NCBI GenBank assembly: GCA_964655225.1
Contig: CAZZMB010000009.1
Span: 1 to 58,415, forward strand
DNA length: 58,415 nt
Direction: 5' to 3'
DNA from: JAFMKE01 sp964655225
GTDB lineage: Bacteria; Bacteroidota; Bacteroidia; Chitinophagales; UBA8649
How positions within the stretch are numbered: the stretch's first letter is position 1; each line of letters starts with the position of its first letter. This document shows positions 35,632 to 43,564 of this stretch, in pieces. The position numbers and the translations under genes are program-made. Below the pieces are notes generated by a model. The model did no database searches and was not told where the DNA came from. It saw only the letters and a list, made by a program, of their open reading frames with translations.

Positions 35632-37237
35632 TTTTATTTTTAATCGCAGTTAAGTAGTTCGCAAGTTCTTCTTTTACTTTAGGAAACAAAATGAGTAGGC
35701 CGATCATATTGGGAACCATCATTCCGAAAATCATTGCATCAGAGAAGTCTAAGACATTACCCATTTTTGCTGCAGAACCAATAACCACAAATACGCAAAA
35801 CATGATCTTGTACGTCATTTCAATCGAACGGCCTTTACCAAATAGGAAAGTCCAAGATTGTAAGCCATAGTAAGACCATGAAATCATTGTAGAGAAGGCA
35901 AACAGAATCACTGCGATGGTTAATGCATAGGATGAATTCGGTATATTTTTTTCGAAAACATAGCTTGTTAAATCCACTCCGGACAACATTTGATTTGTTC
36001 CAGTAATCAAAGTAGCCCCATCTGTGCCACCAAATTGATAGAGTCCTTCTAAGTTACCAATTACAATAACTAATGCAGTTATTGTACAAACCACCACAGT
36101 ATCGATAAATGGCTCTAACAATGCTACTAAACCCTCGCTCGCAGGATATTTAGTCTTTACCGCAGAGTGCGCAATCGCGGCAGAACCCACACCTGCTTCA
36201 TTGGAAAATGCAGCTCTTTTAAATCCTTGGACTAATACTCCTAGGACACCACCTGTAATTGCAGTGGGTGAGAAGGCCTTGACAATGATTGTGCTAATGG
36301 CCTCGGGAATCAGGGTGTAATTCATAAAAATCACAACTAAGGCTGCTCCTACATAGATTAATGCCATAAAAGGAACAATTTTTTCTGTCACCTGCGCAAT
36401 TCGTTTTATTCCACCAATAATTACAATTCCAACAAAAATTGCCATTACAATGCCAAACAACCATCCTTTGCCTTGAATAAAACTTTCAGATCCACCAGTA
36501 ACAGATTGAAAAATCTCAAAGGCTTGATTAGCTTGGAACATGTTTCCACCTCCAAAAGAACCACCAATACATAAAATAGCAAAGGCAATAGCGAGAATCT
36601 TGCCCAGTCCGCCTAGTCCTTTTTCTTGAAGTCCTTTTTTAAGGTAGTACATCGGACCACCATAAATTTTTCCATCTTCACCAACTTCCCTATACTTTAC
36701 ACCAAGGGTGCACTCCACAAATTTGGAGGACATACCGATTAAGCCAGCTAGTATCATCCAAAAAGTTGCGCCCGCTCCACCGATCACAACTGCAACGGCC
36801 ACACCTGCTATATTTCCTAAGCCGACTGTCGCACTTAAGGCAGCAGTTAATGCCTGAAAATGAGTCACCTCTCCTTCGGTACCCTCAATTCTTAATGTGT
36901 CTGGATTGTCGTGTTCGCTGACATTGGTTTGACTCTCGTCTACTTCAACATGCTCATAATCACCCCTTACGGTTTTTAGGGAAATAGGTAATAATCTAAT
37001 GTTTGGAAATCCGAAATATAAGGTGAAGAAAGTGGCTCCAACAATTAATGGAATGAGCACCCAGAAGAGTCCGACTTCATCAGTTATTGGGATTTGCCAA
37101 AAAATAATTTTTACAAACCAACCCGTAGCGTTACCAAATATTTGATCTATTTTTTCATCTAAGCCCATTGAACCTTGCTGAGCAAATACGCTTAAGGAAA
37201 TCAATAAACTGCTAAAAAGAGTAAGCATTTTTTTCAT
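35624..37237 (-). CDS. Alanine/glycine:cation symporter (AGCS family)
   Basis: 537 aa inner-membrane Na+- or H+-coupled carrier for alanine or glycine. The start has a hydrophobic signal-like segment (MKKMLTLFSSLLISLSVFAQ) and an extra periplasmic stretch before TM1; about 11 further membrane spans follow. Family marks: ALTAALSATVGLGNIAGVAVA, GGPMYYLKKG, FKRAAFSNEAGVGSAAIAHSA and the late YYGLQSW motif. A hydrophilic loop of about 45 residues (about 80-125) links the first spans. It is the first gene of an overlapping run with the HhH protein and apt. The 58-nt gap from the MBL gene is too short to settle whether it has its own promoter. Confidence 0.92.
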   Translation of the reverse strand: MKKMLTLFSSLLISLSVFAQQGSMGLDEKIDQIFGNATGWFVKIIFWQIPITDEVGLFWVLIPLIVGATFFTLYFGFPNIRLLPISLKTVRGDYEHVEVDESQTNVSEHDNPDTLRIEGTEGEVTHFQALTAALSATVGLGNIAGVAVAVVIGGAGATFWMILAGLIGMSSKFVECTLGVKYREVGEDGKIYGGPMYYLKKGLQEKGLGGLGKILAIAFAILCIGGSFGGGNMFQANQAFEIFQSVTGGSESFIQGKGWLFGIVMAIFVGIVIIGGIKRIAQVTEKIVPFMALIYVGAALVVIFMNYTLIPEAISTIIVKAFSPTAITGGVLGVLVQGFKRAAFSNEAGVGSAAIAHSAVKTKYPASEGLVALLEPFIDTVVVCTITALVIVIGNLEGLYQFGGTDGATLITGTNQMLSGVDLTSYVFEKNIPNSSYALTIAVILFAFSTMISWSYYGLQSWTFLFGKGRSIEMTYKIMFCVFVVIGSAAKMGNVLDFSDAMIFGMMVPNMIGLLILFPKVKEELANYLTAIKNKNE

Positions 37238-37295
37238 AAAATATGTGATTTCACGCTAAAGTAAATAAAAAATTTAAGCAAAAGCGATTTAATGA

Positions 37296-38057
37296 TTAAA
37301 CTTCTAATTGCAGCCCGTCATATGCCGCAATTACGTGAGTAGGTAGCTTTTTTTGTATGTCGATGTGTCGATCAAAACGATGGGATATGTGGATGAGATA
37401 AGCTTTCTCAACTTTCATTTCATCAATGAAAGCTAAGGCCTCTTCTAGGTTGAAATGGCTGTAATGGGGTTCTTCCCGAACTGCATTAATTACCAGTATT
37501 TTGCTGCCTTTTATTTTCTTCTTCGATTCTTCACTAACTGTTTTACCATCAGTGATGTATGTGAAATCATCAATTCTAAAACTTGTAATGGGCATTTTGC
37601 CGTGAAGGACTTCGATCGGTGTTATAGTTTTACCAAACAACTCAAAAGGCTCTTCATCGAAAGTGTTGAGGAGTAGATTAGGCGTGCCGGGATACTTATT
37701 TTCTGCAAAGGCATAGGCAAACATATTGGTAATCATATTGGATGCTAGTGCGTCGGCATAAACGGGCATATCTTTTCCTTGGGAAAAATTAAAAGCTCTT
37801 AACTCGTCCAATCCTCCAATATGATCAAAATGTGAGTGAGTGATTAAAACCGCATCCAATTGTGTGACACTTTCTCTCAACATCTGCTGACGGAAATCGG
37901 TACCAACATCGATAACTACTTTTTTATCCCCCCATTCTAACAAAACGGCACAACGTAATCGCTTATCTCGCCAATCCGAAGAGGTGCAAACTATGCATTT
38001 GCATGCGATGAGTGGAACGCCACTAGATGTGCCTGTGCCTAAAAATGTAACTTTCAT
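37296..38057 (-). CDS. MBL-fold metallo-hydrolase, PhnP-like
   Basis: 253 aa cytosolic binuclear-metal hydrolase. The metal motif THSHFDH gives His74, His76, Asp78 and His79; later ligands are in VLHGKMP, YITDGK (Asp) and LIHISH. An N-terminal GTGTSSGVP loop followed by Cys19, Cys21 and Cys24 resembles the structural zinc site of PhnP, which opens cyclic ribose phosphates. PhnP-like proteins outside phn operons, as here, have no agreed substrate; a cyclic phosphodiester is a reasonable guess. The next gene on this strand is the symporter, 58 nt away. Confidence 0.88.
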   Translation of the reverse strand: MKVTFLGTGTSSGVPLIACKCIVCTSSDWRDKRLRCAVLLEWGDKKVVIDVGTDFRQQMLRESVTQLDAVLITHSHFDHIGGLDELRAFNFSQGKDMPVYADALASNMITNMFAYAFAENKYPGTPNLLLNTFDEEPFELFGKTITPIEVLHGKMPITSFRIDDFTYITDGKTVSEESKKKIKGSKILVINAVREEPHYSHFNLEEALAFIDEMKVEKAYLIHISHRFDRHIDIQKKLPTHVIAAYDGLQLEV

Positions 38058-38189
38058 GGATGCTTAGAGTTGTGGTACTAAGATATGAATTAGCGGAATG
38101 GTATTTACAAATTGTTAATGTTTAATGAGATTGCAGTTTAATACGATTACCTCGAATTAATCCGATAAGAATCCAAATTTGCTTAAAAC

Positions 38190-38957
38190 CTACTCGAAAA
38201 CTTCAACCATTACTAAGTTGCCATAAGCTAGCCCTAATAGTCCAGCAGCATTTGCACGATTCATACTTATTTCAAGATAGCCCGCATCATTAAACAAGGC
38301 TAAGACTTCGCCTTCAGGGACGTCACTATAGTGTTTACTTAAACTTCCAATCTTATGTTGCCTAAAGGAAATCAAGAATTGTTTGTCTCCAACAAATTCA
38401 TCAAATAGTTTTTTATTTATGTTAACTACGACATTGTCAAATCCATCGATGTAAAATACTGACCCCCGAATAAGATCTGGCATGACAATAGCCTGAATAT
38501 TGTTGAGTACTTTGTAAGAATTTGTTTTTACTGAGATTGCTTCAATTTGATCTCCGGTTATATGCTCAATGATTGAACCTAAGGATTGATGCAGGTCCTG
38601 AAAGGTAAACGTTTTAGTTAAATGCTCAAAAGCAAAAGCTTCAAAATCCTCATCGGGAAACATTAAACAGATTAATCCATTATCGGGTACAATAAAAAAT
38701 AGTTCTTGTCTTTTTACGATTAAGAAACGACTATTTCCTTCCCGAATATTAATGCTTGCAATATGAATAGAGCCTGCAGGAAAGGTTCTTGAAGCGTTTT
38801 TTAAAATGTACGCTCCGGATAGAACATCAAAAGGTTTGATTTCATGGTTAATGTCAACTATAATTATATCTTTGTTTGCATGGTATAGCTGACCTTTAAG
38901 TGCACCTACGAAGTGGTCTTTTGTTCCATAATCAGATGTCAGGCTTACTAAGGGCAT
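38190..38957 (-). CDS. SAM hydrolase (DUF62, S-adenosyl-L-methionine hydroxide adenosyltransferase)
   Basis: 255 aa. The opening LTSDYGTKDHFVGALKG, with Asp9 and the following DINHEIKPFDV segment, is characteristic of the fluorinase/chlorinase superfamily. The SGAYILK and 'IASINI' stretches also fit, and the second domain (about 165-255) is the C-terminal beta-barrel. Members without the halide-specific loops hydrolyse SAM to adenosine and methionine, the likely reaction here. No halogenation or nucleoside genes are adjacent. Its start is 38 nt from the divergent phoH start, so the two share a very short control region. Confidence 0.88.
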   Translation of the reverse strand: MPLVSLTSDYGTKDHFVGALKGQLYHANKDIIIVDINHEIKPFDVLSGAYILKNASRTFPAGSIHIASINIREGNSRFLIVKRQELFFIVPDNGLICLMFPDEDFEAFAFEHLTKTFTFQDLHQSLGSIIEHITGDQIEAISVKTNSYKVLNNIQAIVMPDLIRGSVFYIDGFDNVVVNINKKLFDEFVGDKQFLISFRQHKIGSLSKHYSDVPEGEVLALFNDAGYLEISMNRANAAGLLGLAYGNLVMVEVFE

Positions 38958-38982
38958 GAATAAAATTAATTAACTAACCCAC

Positions 38983-38990
38983 CAAAATTA
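38983..38990 (-). promoter_or_regulatory. -7 element for the SAM hydrolase gene
   Basis: The minus strand reads TAATTTTG (TAnnTTTG) 25 nt before ATG 38957. It abuts the phoH start codon (TTG 38996). No TTG at canonical -33 spacing is seen, so this is only suggestive. Confidence 0.35.
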
Positions 38991-38995
38991 ATCAT

Positions 38996-39943
38996 TTGAG
39001 CGAAATAACCATTAAAATAGAGCAAGTTAATCCGATAGATTTTTTCGGTGTTAATAATTCGAAGTTAAATGTACTTAAAAAAAAGTTTCCATTACTAAAA
39101 GTTGTCAGTCGAGGTACGAAAGTAAAAGCTGCAGGAAGTGACGAGGAGTTGGCTCTTTTTGAAGAAAAGGTTGAAATTCTTTTAAAGTTTTTAGAAAAGT
39201 ATGGCAAGCTTACTACGCTTGATATCGATGAGCTTTTAAATGACTCTGAAAAAGTTGCGGAATCATTGCCAGCGGATAATAGGAATGTTCTGGTTTATGG
39301 AGCTAATGGTAATATTGTCCGTGCTCGAACAGCTAACCAAAAGAAGTTAGTGGAATCTAGTGAGCAAAATGATATCGTTTTTGCTGTAGGGCCAGCGGGA
39401 ACCGGCAAAACCTATACTGCAGTTGCACTTGCTGTTCGTGCTTTAAAAGACAAACAGGTTAAACGAATTATTTTAACTCGTCCTGCTGTGGAAGCTGGTG
39501 AGAGTCTTGGTTTTTTGCCAGGTGATTTAAAGGAGAAAATTGATCCTTATTTACGTCCCCTGTATGATGGCTTGTATGACATGATCCCAGGAGAAAAGTT
39601 ATCCTACTTAATGGAGAACAGAATCATTGAAGTTGCTCCTTTGGCTTTTATGCGGGGAAGGACTTTGGATAAGGCATTTATTATTTTGGACGAGGCGCAA
39701 AACTGCACAGTTTCGCAATTGAAGATGTTCTTGACCAGAATTGGCCCAAGTGCTAAGTGTGTCATTACAGGCGACCGAACACAAATTGATTTGCCAAGAA
39801 ATCAGAAGTCGGGATTAGGAGTGGCAATTAATATGCTCAAAAATATCAAGGGCATAGGAACGGTTGAATTGACAACGGCAGATGTCCTTCGTCACCGACT
39901 AGTGAGTAAAATCATTACTGCTTTTGATAAATACGCGGAGTAG
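38996..39943 (+). CDS. PhoH family ATPase
   Basis: 315 aa. Starts at TTG 38996 (MSEITIKIEQVNPIDFFG); no in-frame ATG precedes it and the sequence after it is already PhoH-like. An N-terminal KH/RNA-binding-like region (about 1-100) is followed by the PhoH ATPase domain with Walker A GPAGTGKT (132-139), RPAVEAGESLGFLPGD, and Walker B FIILDEAQN (about 230-238), then TGDRTQIDLP. PhoH proteins are linked to RNA processing and often to YbeY, which is absent here. The KH-type N-terminus suggests an RNA-directed ATPase or helicase role. Confidence 0.9.
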   Translation: MSEITIKIEQVNPIDFFGVNNSKLNVLKKKFPLLKVVSRGTKVKAAGSDEELALFEEKVEILLKFLEKYGKLTTLDIDELLNDSEKVAESLPADNRNVLVYGANGNIVRARTANQKKLVESSEQNDIVFAVGPAGTGKTYTAVALAVRALKDKQVKRIILTRPAVEAGESLGFLPGDLKEKIDPYLRPLYDGLYDMIPGEKLSYLMENRIIEVAPLAFMRGRTLDKAFIILDEAQNCTVSQLKMFLTRIGPSAKCVITGDRTQIDLPRNQKSGLGVAINMLKNIKGIGTVELTTADVLRHRLVSKIITAFDKYAE

Positions 39944-39988
39944 GTTTTAACAAGCTATTAAAACTGGATAAAAACTATTGCACAAACT

Positions 39989-40405
39989 TCACTTCTTTGC
40001 TTTGACGTTATTCGCGTTACTGGGTTGAATAAAATCCCATTTATTTCCATACAAATCTTCAAAAATGGCAACAGTACCATGTGCTTCTTTTATAGGCTCG
40101 CGTATAAAAGTTACTTTTCGTCCTTGCATTTTTTTATAATCTCTCCAAAAATCATCTGTAAACAAGAAAAGGAATACTCTGCCGCCAGTTTGATTCCCTA
40201 TATATTTGGCTTGCTCTTCATTGGCTGCTTTTGCCAAAAGTAAAGCACATTCTTTTGCGCCAGGAGGAGCGACTAATACCCAGCGTTTTTCAGGACTAAG
40301 AACGGTGTCTTCAATGAGTTTGAAATCAAGAATTTTGGTATAGTACTCAATCGCCTCATCATATTCTCGAACGACAATGGATAAATGGGCTAAATGTTGT
40401 TTCAT
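39989..40405 (-). CDS. VOC-family (glyoxalase/bleomycin resistance-like) protein
   Basis: 138 aa from ATG 40405 (MKQHLAHLSIVVREYDEAIEYYTKIL). The frame is open to 40459, but those 18 residues would overlap the DUF5683 gene and lack family character. Two beta-alpha-beta-beta-beta modules are visible; likely metal ligands are His at the start of strand 1 (HLSIVV) and Glu/His in GTVAIFEDLYGNKWDFIQP. Such proteins cover glyoxalases, dioxygenases and resistance proteins; no substrate can be named. It is the last gene of the parAB-side run, 19 nt from DUF5683. Confidence 0.87.
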   Translation of the reverse strand: MKQHLAHLSIVVREYDEAIEYYTKILDFKLIEDTVLSPEKRWVLVAPPGAKECALLLAKAANEEQAKYIGNQTGGRVFLFLFTDDFWRDYKKMQGRKVTFIREPIKEAHGTVAIFEDLYGNKWDFIQPSNANNVKAKK

Positions 40406-40424
40406 AATTGAATGAATCAAGCCT

Positions 40425-41024
40425 TTATAGCTTTTCTTTTTGTTTAAAATGAAGAGCAAAATTTAATCCTACGTGGGTCTGAGAACCATTAAAACTCTGA
40501 TAGGTACTAAAATCGGGTTCGAGTGATACGGACAAATCGTCGGTAATACTATAATCGAATAGGTGAGCATCAACAGATGCATCGACTATATTTAGGGTGT
40601 AGAATACACTGAGAAGGATAATACTCAAGTCCAAGCTTCTTTTCGCGTCTTCTCGCTTTACGTTTAAAGGATTTTGACCTGTCACCCCCTTGAAGGAGCC
40701 TGATGTATTTGGATCGTTGTCGATTTCAAGTTTATAAGCATCCGTGTACCCTTTCAAATTTTTGACATTGATACCCACCCATGTTCCAAGTGCGCCTAAT
40801 CCGCCATACACAATCGGAAGCTTCCAGTATTTTTTGTTGTATATCTGGCCAGATCCAGGAAGTACTGCCGATAATAATGCAGCTTTTTTAGGGGATTGTC
40901 TTTTTATTAAAAAGACTGTGTCTTCAGGCTGTTTGAATACCTCAACATCCTCACCTTGCTCAACTTGTGCATGGCAAAAACCACCTATACATATCAGACC
41001 GAGTAAGAAGAAAAAATTACGCAT
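40425..41024 (-). CDS. DUF5683 domain protein
   Basis: 199 aa with a signal peptide (1-19, ending FCHAQ). The conserved block KKAALLSAVLPGSGQIYNKKYWKLP and the 'Y-T-D-A-Y-K-L' region identify DUF5683, a Bacteroidota envelope protein of unknown function usually found just after parB. The PGSGQIYNKKYW motif resembles a small membrane-inserting TM2-like hairpin. It is 10 nt from parB, so co-transcribed. Confidence 0.88.
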   Translation of the reverse strand: MRNFFFLLGLICIGGFCHAQVEQGEDVEVFKQPEDTVFLIKRQSPKKAALLSAVLPGSGQIYNKKYWKLPIVYGGLGALGTWVGINVKNLKGYTDAYKLEIDNDPNTSGSFKGVTGQNPLNVKREDAKRSLDLSIILLSVFYTLNIVDASVDAHLFDYSITDDLSVSLEPDFSTYQSFNGSQTHVGLNFALHFKQKEKL

Positions 41025-41034
41025 ACCTCTATGC

Positions 41035-41928
41035 TTAATTTTCTAAGAAATCACTCAATCGTTCGAGGTCATCGTCATTATGAAAGTATATCGTAATTTC
41101 GCCACTTCCATTTTGCTTAGGTTTTATCTGAACTTTTGCGCTAAGGTTACTCGCCAATCGATCTTGTAATTTTTGATAAGCTAAGGGGAGCTTCTTTGAT
41201 GATGCCTTGCTTTTATCTTGCTTATTGTTTTGCTTAATTAAAGACTCGGTTTGTCTTACGGATAAGCTTTTACTTCCTATTTCTTTGAAAACATACAATT
41301 GCAAAACTATGTCGTCAATACCTGCTAAGGCTCGAGCATGCCCCATACTTATAGTTTTACTCTTAAGTCCACTTTGAATGTCGGGGGGAAGTTTTAATAA
41401 GCGCAAATAATTGGTAACTGCCGCTCTACTTTTACCCAATCGAGTGGATAAATCTTCATGCGTTAAGCTGCATTCATCAATTAGTCGTCGATAATTTAAA
41501 GCAATTTCTAAGGCATTTAAATCTTCTCGTTGAATATTTTCAATGAGCGCTATTTCCAGACTTTCTTGGTCATTGGCTTCACGCACATAGGCCGGTATAT
41601 CATCGATGCCCGCCAATTTGCTTGCTCGCAATCTTCTTTCACCAGCAATTAACTGAAACTTTTGATTACTTAATTTACGTACCGTAATGGGTTGAACAAC
41701 TCCATGAATCTTTATTGATTTTGCTAAATCAGTTAAGGCCTCTTCGTTAAAGTCTATTCTTGGTTGAAATGGATTGACCTCTATTTGCGTTAATGGGATT
41801 TTAACAATTGTGCCGGTTTGTTCATATTCATCTTCCGTTTTGACGCGTCCAACCTTTGTAGCATCATCATCAATGCTATTCAATAGGGCTCTAATCCCTT
41901 TTCCTAATGCTTCTTTACTCTTGCTCAT
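41035..41928 (-). CDS. parB: Chromosome-partitioning protein ParB
   Basis: 297 aa. CTP-dependent DNA clamp that loads at parS and spreads to organise the origin region. Order: a basic N-terminal leader (SKEALGKGIRALL) expected to stimulate ParA's ATPase; the CTP-binding ParB domain with GERRLRASKLAG and ENIQREDLNALE; the HTH for parS (LTHEDLSTRLGKSRAAVTNYLRLL); and a C-terminal dimerisation domain after a Lys-rich linker. It overlaps parA by 14 nt. I found no parS-like palindrome in this window. Confidence 0.95.
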   Translation of the reverse strand: MSKSKEALGKGIRALLNSIDDDATKVGRVKTEDEYEQTGTIVKIPLTQIEVNPFQPRIDFNEEALTDLAKSIKIHGVVQPITVRKLSNQKFQLIAGERRLRASKLAGIDDIPAYVREANDQESLEIALIENIQREDLNALEIALNYRRLIDECSLTHEDLSTRLGKSRAAVTNYLRLLKLPPDIQSGLKSKTISMGHARALAGIDDIVLQLYVFKEIGSKSLSVRQTESLIKQNNKQDKSKASSKKLPLAYQKLQDRLASNLSAKVQIKPKQNGSGEITIYFHNDDDLERLSDFLEN

Positions 41929-42736
41929 TCTCTAAGTCTAATATTTTTTCATTGTCCGGAATATCCGTACGATCACTTAGCTGTAAAACCTCCCGTGCTA
42001 AGTTCATGTAATCGCGAGCGCCTGTACTATCTGCATCATACATGATAATTGGTTTTCCAAAACTCGGCGCTTCACCAATTCTGGTATTTCGATTAATTAC
42101 AGTCTCGAAAACAAGATCTTGGAAGTGCTTACGAACTTCTTCTAATACTTGATTAGATAGGCGCAATCGTTGGTCATACATAGTTAGGAGAATCCCCTCA
42201 ATTTCTAATCCAGGATTAATACGATTCTGAACAATTTTTATTGTGTTCAACAACTTGCCTAGACCTTCTAATGCAAAATATTCACATTGTACAGGCACGA
42301 TAACTGAATCTGCCGCTGCAAGTGAGTTTACCGTAATTAGACCAAGTGAAGGAGAGCAGTCAATAATAATGAAATCGTAGCTTCCCACTAAATCTTGTAA
42401 AACCCCTTTAAGCACTTTATCCCGACTAGGATGGTTGATAAGTTCTATTTCTGCACCCACTAGATCCAAATTGGCAGGTAAAATATCCAAATTGGGTGTT
42501 TCAGTTTTAAGGATAATGTCTTTAGCTCTTTTGTCTCCGACCATACATTCATAGATGCTCGTGGTAATATTGTTCGGATCAAAGCCACAACCGGAGGTGC
42601 TATTCGCCTGTGGATCAGCATCAACAAGTAAGGTCTTATATTCAAGAACCCCAAGGCAAGCCGCAAGGTTAATGGCAGAAGATGTTTTCCCTACACCACC
42701 TTTTTGATTTGCAAAACTGATTATTCTCGCACTCAT
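41915..42736 (-). CDS. parA: Chromosome-partitioning ATPase ParA
   Basis: 273 aa deviant-Walker ATPase, cytosolic and nucleoid-bound. The P-loop NQKGGVGKTSS (signature Lys12 and Lys17), DADPQANST and the FIIIDCSPSLG Walker B block are intact. No N-terminal HTH is present, so it is the chromosomal Soj type rather than the long plasmid type. It overlaps parB by 14 nt and starts only 3 nt after the UPF0173 gene's stop, so these genes form an operon. Drives origin segregation with ParB. Confidence 0.95.
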   Translation of the reverse strand: MSARIISFANQKGGVGKTSSAINLAACLGVLEYKTLLVDADPQANSTSGCGFDPNNITTSIYECMVGDKRAKDIILKTETPNLDILPANLDLVGAEIELINHPSRDKVLKGVLQDLVGSYDFIIIDCSPSLGLITVNSLAAADSVIVPVQCEYFALEGLGKLLNTIKIVQNRINPGLEIEGILLTMYDQRLRLSNQVLEEVRKHFQDLVFETVINRNTRIGEAPSFGKPIIMYDADSTGARDYMNLAREVLQLSDRTDIPDNEKILDLENEQE

Positions 42737-42739
42737 ATA

Positions 42740-43423
42740 TTATAATTCTATAGTTTTTCCAATTGATGGTAACATTAGCTCCATATCGTGTTTGCTGAAA
42801 CTTTTTATTGCTTCTTTATGATTTATTTTAATGAAACCAAATGTGTCATAATGCACACCAATTACCCGGTCACATTTAACAAATTCAGCCGCTAGTATTG
42901 CATCATTTATTCCCATAGTGAAATTATCTCCGATGGGTAAAATGCAAAAATGTAAATTTTTTGAAGTTAAAGGTATTAGTTTCATATCCATGTGTAATGC
43001 GGTATCTCCCGCATAATAAAAATCACCTTGACTCGTGGTGAATACAAATCCGGCAGGATTCCCACCATAACTACCATCGGGCAATTCACTTGAATGTATG
43101 GCATTGACCATTTTAACACTGCCAAAATCAAATTTCCAAGTACCGCCGTGGTTCATCGGGTGCGCATTTTCAATACCTTGTTTACCCAGCCAAGTGTAAA
43201 TTTCAAAGTTAGCAACAACTGTTGCTTCCGTCCGCTTAGCGATACTTACAGCATCAGCAACATGGTCGAAGTGGCCATGAGATAAGAAAATGAAATCTGC
43301 TTCAATCTCATCTACATTAATCTCCGAAGCCAATTCATTGTCTGAAATAAATGGATCAAATAAGAGTTTGTAACCATTCACTTCAATACCAAAACATGCA
43401 TGTCCGAAGTATGTAAATTTCAT
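42740..43423 (-). CDS. Metal-dependent hydrolase, UPF0173/MBL fold
   Basis: 227 aa cytosolic MBL-fold protein. The opening FTYFGHACFGIE and LFDPFISDN identify UPF0173; metal motif LSHGHFDHVAD, then AIHSS, YYAGDTALHMDM and IGVHYDTF provide the remaining ligands. Substrate unknown. It heads the run UPF0173-parA-parB-DUF5683-VOC, with parA starting 3 nt after its stop, so parA and parB appear to be transcribed from its promoter. Confidence 0.9.
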   Translation of the reverse strand: MKFTYFGHACFGIEVNGYKLLFDPFISDNELASEINVDEIEADFIFLSHGHFDHVADAVSIAKRTEATVVANFEIYTWLGKQGIENAHPMNHGGTWKFDFGSVKMVNAIHSSELPDGSYGGNPAGFVFTTSQGDFYYAGDTALHMDMKLIPLTSKNLHFCILPIGDNFTMGINDAILAAEFVKCDRVIGVHYDTFGFIKINHKEAIKSFSKHDMELMLPSIGKTIEL

Positions 43424-43448
43424 TTAAAATAAAAATTTAATCGATAAA

Positions 43449-43477
43449 CAAAGATAAGTATTTTCAAAAGGTACCAA
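43449..43477 (-). promoter_or_regulatory. Promoter of the UPF0173-parAB operon
   Basis: On the minus strand TTG (43475-43477) is followed after 18 nt by TATCTTTG (43449-43456). Both the -7 word and the spacing fit the flavobacterial TTG-N17-23-TAnnTTTG consensus. The leader to ATG 43423 would be about 21 nt. It is the only such site upstream of parA in this run. Confidence 0.6.
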
Positions 43478-43564
43478 GACCTAATCCCATTTAGTAATTA
43501 ACGTTTTGCAAACAATTTCTAGGGGAATACTTATTTTGCATAAGATTAATTAAATTTACCAATC

